From DASZMX01 sp035551475 (GTDB lineage Bacteria > Verrucomicrobiota > Verrucomicrobiia > Limisphaerales > Palsa-1400), in the NCBI GenBank assembly GCA_035551475.1, contig DASZMX010000059.1:1-15541 (forward strand): a stretch of DNA of 15,541 bases, read 5' to 3'. This document shows, piece after piece, positions 1 through 6,009 of this stretch; within the stretch, counting starts at the first letter, position 1, and each line of letters starts with the position of its first letter. The notes under the pieces were generated by a model. That model saw only the letters and a program-made list of their open reading frames with translations. It made no database searches and was not told the DNA's origin. Both the position numbers and the translations under genes were made by a program.

Positions 1-1058
1 CCGGTCAGATACATGTGGTGCGCCCAAACGATGAAGGACAGAAAACCAATCGTCAGCGCCGAATAAACCAGCGATTTGTAACCCCAGATCGGCTTGCGCG
101 TGTTGTTCGCGATCACTTCGGCGACAATGCCCATCGCCGGCAGAATCAGCACGTACACTTCCGGATGCCCGAGGAACCAGAACAAATGCTGCCACAACAA
201 CGGGCTGCCGCCGCCGCTGATGTGCCCCAGCGTGCCGACCGCGAGCCCGGTGGGCAGGAAGAAACTCGTGTGCGCGACTTTATCCATCAATTGCATGACA
301 CCGGCGGCTTCAAGCGGCGGGAACGCCAGTAGCAGCAGAAACGCCGTGACGAATTGCGCCCACACAAAGAACGGCAGGCGCATCCAGGTCAGCCCTTTGG
401 CGCGGAGTTGAATGATGGTGGAGAGAATGTTGACCGAGCCCAGCAGCGAAGAGGTGATGAGGAACACCATGCCGATCAGCCAGAAGGTTTGACCGTTGGG
501 CACATGGCCGAGGCCGGCCACCGTCGCCAGCGGCGAGTAGGAGGTCCACCCGGATTTCGCCGCGCCGCCAGGAATGAAGAAGCTGGCGAACATGATCACG
601 CCGCCGCAGAAATAAAACTGGTAGCTCATCATGTTCAAGCGCGGGAACGCCATGTCAGGCGCGCCAATTTGCAGCGGCATGACGTAATTGCCGAACGCGC
701 CGGTGAGCAGGGGCACGATGGCCAAAAACACCATGATCGTGCCGTGCATCGCGCCAAAGGAATTATACAAATCCGGCGACATCACGCCGGCCTTGCTGGC
801 CATTTCCTCGCCCAGCAGGCGGGAAAGGAATTTGCCCACCACGGGGAGAGGATGGCCGGGATACGCCAGTTGCCAGCGCATCATCAGCATCAGCGAGAAG
901 CCGAAAAGCAGAAAGAGCAGGGCGGTGATCGCGTACTGGATTCCCACGACCTTATGGTCGCTGGAGAACACGTACTTTTGCAGGAAGTTCAACTCATGAT
1001 GCTCGGAATGATGCTCCGAGGAATGAGCGTGCGGATCGGCATGTGCGGCGGCGGCCAT
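1..1058 (-). CDS. ctaD: Cytochrome c oxidase subunit I (partial, C-terminus off the left edge)
   Basis: This is the catalytic membrane subunit of a heme-copper oxidase, which reduces O2 to water while pumping protons. The reading frame opens at ATG 1058 and stays open to the window edge, giving about 352 residues of a protein usually 530-600 long. Visible active-site residues are His105 (low-spin heme ligand, in GAMHGTIMVF), His298-Pro-Glu300-Val-Tyr302 (CuB ligand, D-channel glutamate and the cross-linked tyrosine) and His347-His348 (CuB ligands, in WAHHMYLTG). Glu300 with Tyr302 points to an A-type oxidase. The first 21 residues are a His-rich extension with seven histidines. It lies 55 bases after ctaB. 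The second low-spin heme ligand falls outside the window. No Shine-Dalgarno is seen at the chosen ATG. Confidence 0.97.
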   Translation of the reverse strand, partial: MAAAAHADPHAHSSEHHSEHHELNFLQKYVFSSDHKVVGIQYAITALLFLLFGFSLMLMMRWQLAYPGHPLPVVGKFLSRLLGEEMASKAGVMSPDLYNSFGAMHGTIMVFLAIVPLLTGAFGNYVMPLQIGAPDMAFPRLNMMSYQFYFCGGVIMFASFFIPGGAAKSGWTSYSPLATVAGLGHVPNGQTFWLIGMVFLITSSLLGSVNILSTIIQLRAKGLTWMRLPFFVWAQFVTAFLLLLAFPPLEAAGVMQLMDKVAHTSFFLPTGLAVGTLGHISGGGSPLLWQHLFWFLGHPEVYVLILPAMGIVAEVIANNTRKPIWGYKSLVYSALTIGFLSFIVWAHHMYLT

Positions 1059-1113
1059 AGCTAGTTATTGCTTCGACAACGACAATTTCACCTTAATGAT
1101 AACTGATTTAAAA

Positions 1114-2031
1114 TCAAACCTTATCGAACACCATTAGCCCAAGTAACAATGGCAAATAGATGATCGACGTGTAAAAAAGAGCGCGGGCGCGGGCTTCCGT
1201 CAGTTCGCGGGAGAATCGCCACGCCTGCCAGACAAAGGCGGCTCCAAGAAGCAGGGCGCCGAAAAGATAAACCGGGCCGTCCAGCCGAAAAACGAATGGG
1301 CACAAGCTCAAGGGCAACAACCCCAGCGTGTGGCAAAATGCCTGCCGGCCAGTCCGGGCGCCGTCCGGGTCCACCACCGGCAGCATAACGAAGCCGGCCT
1401 TGCGATATTCATCGCGATACATCCAGGCAATGGCCAGGAAATGCGGCAACTGCCAGAAAAACAAAATCGCGAACAACGCCCAGCCTTCGCCGGAAATGTT
1501 ATTGCGGGCGGCCGTCCATCCCATCAGTGGCGGCAGCGCGCCGGGAATGGCGCCCACGGCGGTGTTAAGCGTCGTCAGGCGCTTTAGCGGCGTATAGACC
1601 AGGACGTAGCTGCACAGGGTCACGGCCCCCAGGACAGCAGTCAAAAGATTCACGGCCAGAGCCAGGTAAATTAAGCCGGCGCAGGCGCAGCCGCCGCCGA
1701 TCAACAGCGCCGTCTCGGGCGTCATGCGTCCGGAGGGCAAAGGACGGTCTTGCGTGCGCCGCATTTTGGCGTCGTGCTCGCGTTCGAGCAATTGATTCAA
1801 CGCGGAGGCGCCGCTGGCGAGCAGCGCGGTTGCCGCGAGGGTGTTGAGCATCAAACCGTAGGCCGGCGCCCCGCGTGAGCCGACGTAAAAACCCACCAGC
1901 GTGGTCAGCAAGACCAGCGTGGTCAGGCGCGCCTTGAAGAGATCGGAGAGCAGCGCCACCCATGATTTATGGTCCGCCTGCGATTTCAACATCGCGGCGG
2001 GCGCGGGCATGGTGGGAGCAGACGCCTTCAT
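1114..2031 (-). CDS. ctaB: Protoheme IX farnesyltransferase (heme O synthase)
   Basis: A UbiA-superfamily membrane prenyltransferase that attaches a farnesyl group to heme b to make heme O, the precursor of heme A for the oxidase encoded next door. The product is 305 residues. The first polyprenyl-diphosphate/Mg site is N79-QLLEREH-D87 followed by RRTQDRPLPSGR. The second region is WMYRDEYRKAGFVMLPV around residues 203-219. Multiple hydrophobic helices run throughout. The frame stays open upstream to 2163, but the ATG at 2031 is preferred: it overlaps the ctaA stop in an ATGA arrangement (2028-2031), and the 44 upstream codons look like ctaA read in another frame, with no prenyltransferase character. 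Translational coupling to ctaA is likely. The stop lies in an AT-rich palindrome, TGATTT-A-AAATCA (1104-1116). Confidence 0.95.
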   Translation of the reverse strand: MKASAPTMPAPAAMLKSQADHKSWVALLSDLFKARLTTLVLLTTLVGFYVGSRGAPAYGLMLNTLAATALLASGASALNQLLEREHDAKMRRTQDRPLPSGRMTPETALLIGGGCACAGLIYLALAVNLLTAVLGAVTLCSYVLVYTPLKRLTTLNTAVGAIPGALPPLMGWTAARNNISGEGWALFAILFFWQLPHFLAIAWMYRDEYRKAGFVMLPVVDPDGARTGRQAFCHTLGLLPLSLCPFVFRLDGPVYLFGALLLGAAFVWQAWRFSRELTEARARALFYTSIIYLPLLLGLMVFDKV

Positions 2032-3086
2032 GAACGCGCGGAGGAGGGCGCAAAAGGCGGCACAGTTGTTTTGACACGTGATGCTGACAGCACAGGCGCG
2101 GCCAGAATCCGAAAAGAAACGATGGAAGTCAATCCGCCAGTCATAAGACAAAGCGCGCCGCACGCCACATGCGCCGTGGCGATGTCAGCCGATTTGCCCG
2201 TCCAGATGGTGGCGGCGCCGAGAAACGCCTGCACGCACACCAACCCCAGCCAAAGCAACGCGCCCCGCGTGAGCCAATGGCGCGACCCGAGAAATTTCCA
2301 ACACCGCGCCGCGCATGTGGCCACAAGAATCAATATCGCGGCGGCGCCGAGGCGATGCACCATTTGCAAAATAACCTGGGCGGCGGTGATGGGCTGTTCG
2401 CCCGCCACTTCCACGCGTGTTTGATTGTATTTCAGGATCGAAGCGGCGTCGGTGTCGGGCCAGATTTTTCCGTAAGCGGCGGGAAAATCAGGGATCGACA
2501 GGCCGGCATGCTGGTGGCGCATGGTCGCGCCGAGCATTAGTTGCCCGAGGACGACGCAGGTGGTGAGCGTGAGGAGGCAGCGCAGGCCATGTGTGTCGCG
2601 TTCCGCATGGAGCGGCAGGCGTTGCCAGAATTCCGTATGCACCAGCGCAATGACGCTCACGAGCAGGAAAAACAATTGCGCGAGCGTCGCGTGGAAAATG
2701 CCGAGGACGTCTTTCAACTCAATCACGCGCAATCCGCCCAAAACTCCTTGCGCCACCACCGCGACAAACGCGGCGATGCCCAAGGTGCGCAGCCATTTCG
2801 GGGCGCGGCTGGCGATAAGCCAGATCATGAGAATGGTGGTCAACATGCCGACCGCCGACGCCACCAGCCGGTGCGTGTGTTCGTAAAAGATGTTTCCAAT
2901 CCATTTTGAGATCGGAAAGAAAAACATGTTATAGCCATAGGTGTTCGGCCAATCCGGCACGGCCAGGCCAGCATTGTGGCTGGTGACCAGGCCGCCCACC
3001 CAAATCAGGGCGAACGTGGCCAGCGCGGTCAGAAAAGCGAACCTTTTCCGCCACGGCGGGGCCGGACTTTGATTTGCGTCAAACAT
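2028..3086 (-). CDS. ctaA: Heme A synthase (COX15/CtaA)
   Basis: An integral-membrane enzyme that oxidises the C8 methyl of heme O to a formyl group, giving heme A. The 352-residue product has about eight hydrophobic segments. The four heme-ligand histidines expected for the family are visible: His72 (in E69-H-T-H72-R), His132 (GIFHATLAQ), His244 (QMVHRLGAA) and His306 (ATAHVACGA). Glu69 matches the conserved acidic residue three positions before the first ligand. The periplasmic cysteine pair of the Bacillus-type enzyme is not seen in the first loop (HNAGLAVPDWPNTYGYNM), so this resembles the Cys-less class. It overlaps ctaB by four bases. An intrinsic terminator ends only about 10 bases before the ATG at 3086, and no Shine-Dalgarno is present, so how it is transcribed and initiated is not obvious. 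Confidence 0.95.
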   Translation of the reverse strand: MFDANQSPAPPWRKRFAFLTALATFALIWVGGLVTSHNAGLAVPDWPNTYGYNMFFFPISKWIGNIFYEHTHRLVASAVGMLTTILMIWLIASRAPKWLRTLGIAAFVAVVAQGVLGGLRVIELKDVLGIFHATLAQLFFLLVSVIALVHTEFWQRLPLHAERDTHGLRCLLTLTTCVVLGQLMLGATMRHQHAGLSIPDFPAAYGKIWPDTDAASILKYNQTRVEVAGEQPITAAQVILQMVHRLGAAAILILVATCAARCWKFLGSRHWLTRGALLWLGLVCVQAFLGAATIWTGKSADIATAHVACGALCLMTGGLTSIVSFRILAAPVLSASRVKTTVPPFAPSSARS

Positions 3087-3094
3087 TAAATCGT

Positions 3095-3135
3095 CGAAAA
3101 CAAACCAACGCCTCCCGCGGGCGGGATGGCGTTGG
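3095..3135 (-). terminator. Intrinsic terminator between the cupredoxin gene and ctaA
   Basis: Arms CCAACGCC (3105-3112) and GGCGTTGG (3128-3135) enclose a second perfect pair, TCCCGC (3113-3118) and GCGGGA (3121-3126), with one bulged T at 3127 and a two-base loop. On the minus strand the 14-bp GC-rich stem is followed by TTTGTTTT (3104-3097). This is a strong rho-independent terminator for the cupredoxin gene, whose stop is at 3156. The T tract finishes about 10 bases from the ctaA start, so it could also attenuate read-through into ctaA. Confidence 0.85.
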
Positions 3136-3155
3136 GGGCGTTGCCGAAAACTCGC

Positions 3156-3878
3156 TTACTTCAATGCCACCGTGAAGTTGGCCGTCACCGGCGCGCCTTC
3201 GACTTTGACCGCTTGGGACAAGCCGGGCGTCTTCTGGTGGGTCTTCAAATGGTAGGCGGTGAGTGTGTAGTCGCCGGGAGGCACGTTGGCGATTTTGAAA
3301 TTGCCGTCCTTGTCGGTCACGGCGAAAAACGGGCTGTCCACCACGCCCACGTAGCAGAACATCCAGTTGTGGACATCGCATTTGAGCTTCACGAGCACTT
3401 CGGGCTTGGTGATGCTCGCCGTCCATTTGGTGTCGTTGGCGTCGCCTTGGGAAATTTCCGCGAAATTAAATTCCGAATTGCCATCCACCGTGGGCAACGC
3501 GTGAATGTTGTGCATGATGGAATCGGAGTTCTTGATTCGCACCGTCTGGCCCACCATCACGCCCGAAATATAGGGGTCGTAATTGCAGCCGACCTGGTTG
3601 ATTTCCACCACGTCCGTGGGCGGTGTGAACTTTTTGCCTTCCAAACCTTTGGAAATATAAACGAACACGTTGGCCAGGCCGTTATCCTTGCCCACGACAT
3701 AATGGCGCGTGGTTGTGACTTTCGGATCCATTTTGCCGCAGGTGTCGTCGAAAGCGATTTGCTTTTCCGGCGGCGGAGTTCCTTGCAAGGTCACTTTTCC
3801 AGTGATATCGCCCGCCGAAGCGAATTCGAGGGACGTGACAAGGCTGAGAACGGAGAGTAATAGGGCTGAATTTTTCAT
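3156..3878 (-). CDS. Exported cupredoxin-like protein with C-terminal carboxypeptidase-regulatory-like domain
   Basis: A 240-residue secreted protein. A signal peptide (hydrophobic residues 5-20, predicted cleavage after ASA, about residue 22) is followed by a plastocyanin-like region at roughly 24-180. It carries the family's Cys98-N-Tyr-D-Pro stretch, then NSDSIMHNIHAL with His123, then Cys167-D-V-His170-N-W-Met173. His123, Cys167, His170 and Met173 are placed as a type-1 copper ligand set. Residues about 183-240 (FFAVTDKDGNF, IANVPPGDYTLTAYH) form a carboxypeptidase-regulatory-like beta sandwich. Copper binding is inferred from these motifs. The position just before ctaA-ctaB-coxA suggests a periplasmic electron carrier or copper-handling partner of the oxidase, but the terminator between them means it is probably a separate transcript. 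The exact function is unknown. Confidence 0.85.
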   Translation of the reverse strand: MKNSALLLSVLSLVTSLEFASAGDITGKVTLQGTPPPEKQIAFDDTCGKMDPKVTTTRHYVVGKDNGLANVFVYISKGLEGKKFTPPTDVVEINQVGCNYDPYISGVMVGQTVRIKNSDSIMHNIHALPTVDGNSEFNFAEISQGDANDTKWTASITKPEVLVKLKCDVHNWMFCYVGVVDSPFFAVTDKDGNFKIANVPPGDYTLTAYHLKTHQKTPGLSQAVKVEGAPVTANFTVALK

Positions 3879-3915
3879 TCTTTAGGGTCTCGGTCGCACC
3901 GAAGATATGAGAAAA

Positions 3916-3983
3916 GTTAGCGCTCCAACTCCTGAGCGCAAGCCCTTTGTGAAAAATTTCACAAACTTTTGACTTTCGTCAAA
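3916..3983. promoter_or_regulatory. Cluster of inverted repeats upstream of the cupredoxin gene
   Basis: Three perfect short inverted repeats lie in the 109-base gap between ribH and the cupredoxin gene: GCGCTC/GAGCGC (3920-3925 and 3934-3939), TTTGTGAAA/TTTCACAAA (3946-3954 and 3957-3965) and TTTGAC/GTCAAA (3968-3973 and 3978-3983, a four-base loop). None has a clear T tract on the minus strand, so they are poor terminators for ribH. They may be operator sites controlling the cupredoxin gene or RNA hairpins at the ribH 3' end. I could not place a convincing promoter. Confidence 0.4.
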
Positions 3984-3987
3984 CGCT

Positions 3988-4455
3988 TCAAAGCGACCGC
4001 ATGATACGCGCCATTTCCAACGCGGTTTGGGCCGCTTCCGTGCCGCGGTTGTGGGTCTTGTCGAGGCAGCGGACGACGGCTTGCGCCTCGTTCTCCAGCA
4101 GCAACACTTCGTGGATCAACGGCACGGTGTATTCCACCTGCAATTGGGCCAGCGAGGCGGTGACAGCATCGGCGATGGCTTGCGCGTGGGTGGTTTGCCC
4201 GCGCAGAATCACGCCGAGGCAAATGATCCCGGCCAGCGGCGTTTTGCGTTTGAGCAATTTGGCCGCGACGACTGGCACTTCAAAAGCGCCGGGCACCCGC
4301 ACCACCAATGGCTTCTCCAAGGCCGCCCGATGCAATTCCGCCAATGCCGCCTGCAACATGCCTTCGACGTAACGCGGATTGTATTTCGAGGCAATGATGG
4401 CGAAGGAGCCCTCGGCGGGCGCGGCGGGCGTGGATTTGAGATTTTTTCGCAGCAT
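3988..4455 (-). CDS. ribH: 6,7-dimethyl-8-ribityllumazine synthase
   Basis: It condenses 5-amino-6-ribitylaminouracil with 3,4-dihydroxy-2-butanone 4-phosphate, the penultimate step of riboflavin synthesis, and usually forms icosahedral or pentameric assemblies. The product is 155 residues, the normal family length. Seen: KYNPRYVEGML near the N-terminus, VPGAFEVP (54-61), GVILRGQTTHAQ with the proposed catalytic His90, and a C-terminal NRGTEAAQTALEMA block. Arg129 and Lys133 keep the basic phosphate-contact positions. The stretch PLIHEVLLLEN replaces the commoner GVLT motif, so this is a divergent member. It starts 11 bases after the ribBA stop, consistent with one operon; the substrate made by ribBA feeds this enzyme. 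The upstream spacer is pyrimidine-rich with no Shine-Dalgarno. Confidence 0.93.
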   Translation of the reverse strand: MLRKNLKSTPAAPAEGSFAIIASKYNPRYVEGMLQAALAELHRAALEKPLVVRVPGAFEVPVVAAKLLKRKTPLAGIICLGVILRGQTTHAQAIADAVTASLAQLQVEYTVPLIHEVLLLENEAQAVVRCLDKTHNRGTEAAQTALEMARIMRSL

Positions 4456-4466
4456 GGTGTGGGAGG

Positions 4467-5681
4467 TTAAAGGAGATGGCCGAGTTTTTCGCGCTTGGTG
4501 CGGAGATATTTTTCGTTGTGCGGATTGGAGCGGATTTTAATGGGGACTTGCCGCGCGATCTCCAGGCCGTAGCCTTCCAGGCCCACCACTTTGCGCGGGT
4601 TGTTCGTGAGGAGCGAAATGGTCTTGAGGCCGAGATCGACCAGGATTTGCGCGCCTAAACCGTATTCGCGCAGGTCCATGCCGTAGCCCAGCTTGAGATT
4701 GGCCTCCACGGTGTCGTAACCGCGCTCCTGCAGTTTGTAGGCCTGAATTTTTGGCGCGAGGCCGATGCCGCGCCCTTCCTGCCGCATATAAACAATCACC
4801 CCGCACCCGGCTTCGTCGATCTGCCGCATGGCTTGGTGCAATTGCGGGCCGCAATCGCAGCGGCAGGAGCCAAAAACATCGCCGGTCAAACATTCACTGT
4901 GCACGCGCACGAGCACATTTTTTTTGCCCTGCACCTGCCCGCGGACGAGGGCAATATGGTGCTGTCCATCGGTGTGGGATTTATAAAGGTGCAAATCGAA
5001 ATCGCCGTAGGCCGTGGGTAATTTCACGACTTCCACCCGCTCGACCAATTTCTCGCGCGTGCGGCGATAAAGGATCAAGTCTTCGATGCTGCAAATCTTG
5101 AGGCGATGCTGCCGGGCGAACCGCTGCAATTCCGGCAGGCGCGCCATGGAGCCGTCGTCGCTCATGATTTCGCAAATGACGCCGATGGGGCGGGCTCCGG
5201 CGAGTTTGACGAGATCGACGGCCGCCTCGGTGTGGCCGGCGCGTTGCAGGACCCCGCCGGGCTTCGCGCGCAAGGGAAACACATGGCCGGGTTGCACCAG
5301 CGCCGCGGGGGCCGCAGTGGGATCAGCCATGATGCGAATGGTCAGCGCGCGGTCAGCGGCGCTGATGCCGGTGCTGATGCCGTGCGCGGCGTCCACGCTC
5401 ACTTGGAAATCGGTGCGGAATTTGTCGCCGCTTTGAGAGACCATTTCGTCCACGCCCAACTCTTTGAGGCGCTCGGAAGTGGTCGGGGCGCAAATCAAGC
5501 CCCGGCCGTGTTTGGCCATGAAATTAATGTCTGCCGGTCGCACCCTTTCGGCGGCCATGACAAGGTCGCCTTCGTTTTCGCGGTCGGCGTCGTCCACCAC
5601 AATGACCATGCGCCCGCGGCGCAGGTCCTCGATCACGGACTCGATGGAGTGAAACGGCTGTTTGGGTTTCGCGTTGCTCAC
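4467..5681 (-). CDS. ribBA: Bifunctional 3,4-dihydroxy-2-butanone 4-phosphate synthase / GTP cyclohydrolase II
   Basis: A 404-residue fusion that supplies both precursors of riboflavin synthesis. The N-terminal RibB domain (about 1-205) shows DDADRENEGDL, GRGLICAPTT, the HGISTGISAADR loop and GHVFPLRAKPGGVLQRAGHTEA. The C-terminal RibA domain (about 210-404) has the zinc cysteines of SECLTGDVFGSCRCDCG and the catalytic stretch YMRQEGRGIGL, followed by LGYGMDLREYG and LLTNNPRK. The start is a GTG at 5681; no in-frame ATG lies nearby upstream, and the next internal Met would delete the conserved first helix. No Shine-Dalgarno is present. ribH follows 11 bases later. An upstream terminator ends 17 bases before the GTG, and a promoter-like pair overlaps it, suggesting a near-leaderless mRNA. 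Confidence 0.95.
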   Translation of the reverse strand: MSNAKPKQPFHSIESVIEDLRRGRMVIVVDDADRENEGDLVMAAERVRPADINFMAKHGRGLICAPTTSERLKELGVDEMVSQSGDKFRTDFQVSVDAAHGISTGISAADRALTIRIMADPTAAPAALVQPGHVFPLRAKPGGVLQRAGHTEAAVDLVKLAGARPIGVICEIMSDDGSMARLPELQRFARQHRLKICSIEDLILYRRTREKLVERVEVVKLPTAYGDFDLHLYKSHTDGQHHIALVRGQVQGKKNVLVRVHSECLTGDVFGSCRCDCGPQLHQAMRQIDEAGCGVIVYMRQEGRGIGLAPKIQAYKLQERGYDTVEANLKLGYGMDLREYGLGAQILVDLGLKTISLLTNNPRKVVGLEGYGLEIARQVPIKIRSNPHNEKYLRTKREKLGHLL

Positions 5682-5690
5682 AAGGGGGAA

Positions 5691-5719
5691 GTGATAACAA
5701 AAAAAGCCCCGCTTGTCAG
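5691..5719 (-). promoter_or_regulatory. Candidate sigma70-type promoter for ribBA, overlapping a terminator
   Basis: On the minus strand CTGACA (5719-5714, 5/6 match to the -35 consensus) is followed after exactly 17 bases by TATCAC (5696-5691, 4/6 match to the -10). The predicted start point lies only a few bases before the ribBA GTG at 5681. The -35 box falls in the loop and descending arm of the terminator hairpin and the spacer contains its T tract. This is a pattern match only. Confidence 0.4.
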
Positions 5720-5728
5720 CGAGGCTTT
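5699..5728 (-). terminator. Intrinsic terminator after the His-rich peptide gene
   Basis: Stem AAAGCC (5703-5708) with GGCTTT (5723-5728), one C/A mismatch, then CGCT (5710-5713) with AGCG (5718-5721) and a four-base loop. On the minus strand it runs into seven consecutive T (5705-5699). It terminates the small peptide gene that stops at 5754 and lies 17 bases before the ribBA start. Confidence 0.82.
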
Positions 5729-5753
5729 GCGAAATAGTTTAGGGCCGGCCCGG

Positions 5754-5951
5754 TCAGTTGACCTTCACATGCTTTTTGTGCTTGTGATGCTTGTGCTTGA
5801 TATGATGGAAATGACGCCCCGCGCGAATGTGCCGGTGAGTCACTTGGCCATTGGAAGAAACGGTGGTCTGCACAATCTCCGCCTGGGCGGACGTCCCGAG
5901 CAGCGCGCACATCAGGGCGAACGCCGCGCCAAAAGTCATTAGTTTTCTCAT
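5754..5951 (-). CDS. Small exported histidine/lysine-rich peptide, unknown function
   Basis: A 65-codon gene. Residues 1-24 form a signal peptide (MRK, hydrophobic core, SAQA cleavage site), leaving a mature peptide of about 41 residues. The mature part begins EIVQTTVSSNGQ and ends in a strongly basic tail with ten histidines and six lysines (core HHIKHKHHKHKKH at about 49-61). The frame stays open upstream into alaS, but the extra codons are alaS read out of frame. The ATG at 5951 is supported by the signal peptide and by a good promoter just upstream. The gene has its own promoter and terminator, which argues that it is real. Metal (Cu, Zn, Ni) or polyanion binding is an inference from composition. 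I recognise no family. Confidence 0.8.
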   Translation of the reverse strand: MRKLMTFGAAFALMCALLGTSAQAEIVQTTVSSNGQVTHRHIRAGRHFHHIKHKHHKHKKHVKVN

Positions 5952-5967
5952 AGAAATCGTTTTCAGA

Positions 5968-5996
5968 CTTATACCGTGTCGCAACCGTTTTGTCGA
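5968..5996 (-). promoter_or_regulatory. Sigma70-like promoter for the His-rich peptide gene
   Basis: On the minus strand TCGACA (5996-5991, 5/6 match to TTGACA) and TATAAG (5973-5968, 5/6 match to TATAAT) are separated by 17 bases. The expected transcription start near 5961 leaves a leader of only about 10 bases before the ATG at 5951. It lies in the short gap after the alaS stop (6010). Confidence 0.65.
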
Positions 5997-6009
5997 GAAA
6001 TAGTTGGCT

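Noticed and set aside
354..1064. Plus-strand open frame opposite coxA, His- and Gln-rich
   Set aside because: The His/Gln richness mirrors the complementary codons of coxA, whose active-site residues are all present on the minus strand.
2032..2163. Longer ctaB reading frame starting at 2163
   Set aside because: The extra residues are ctaA out of frame, and the ATGA overlap at 2028-2031 is a standard coupled start.
5682..5753. FMN riboswitch before ribBA
   Set aside because: The gap is about 70 bases and is filled by a terminator and its flanks; the conserved RFN elements are absent.
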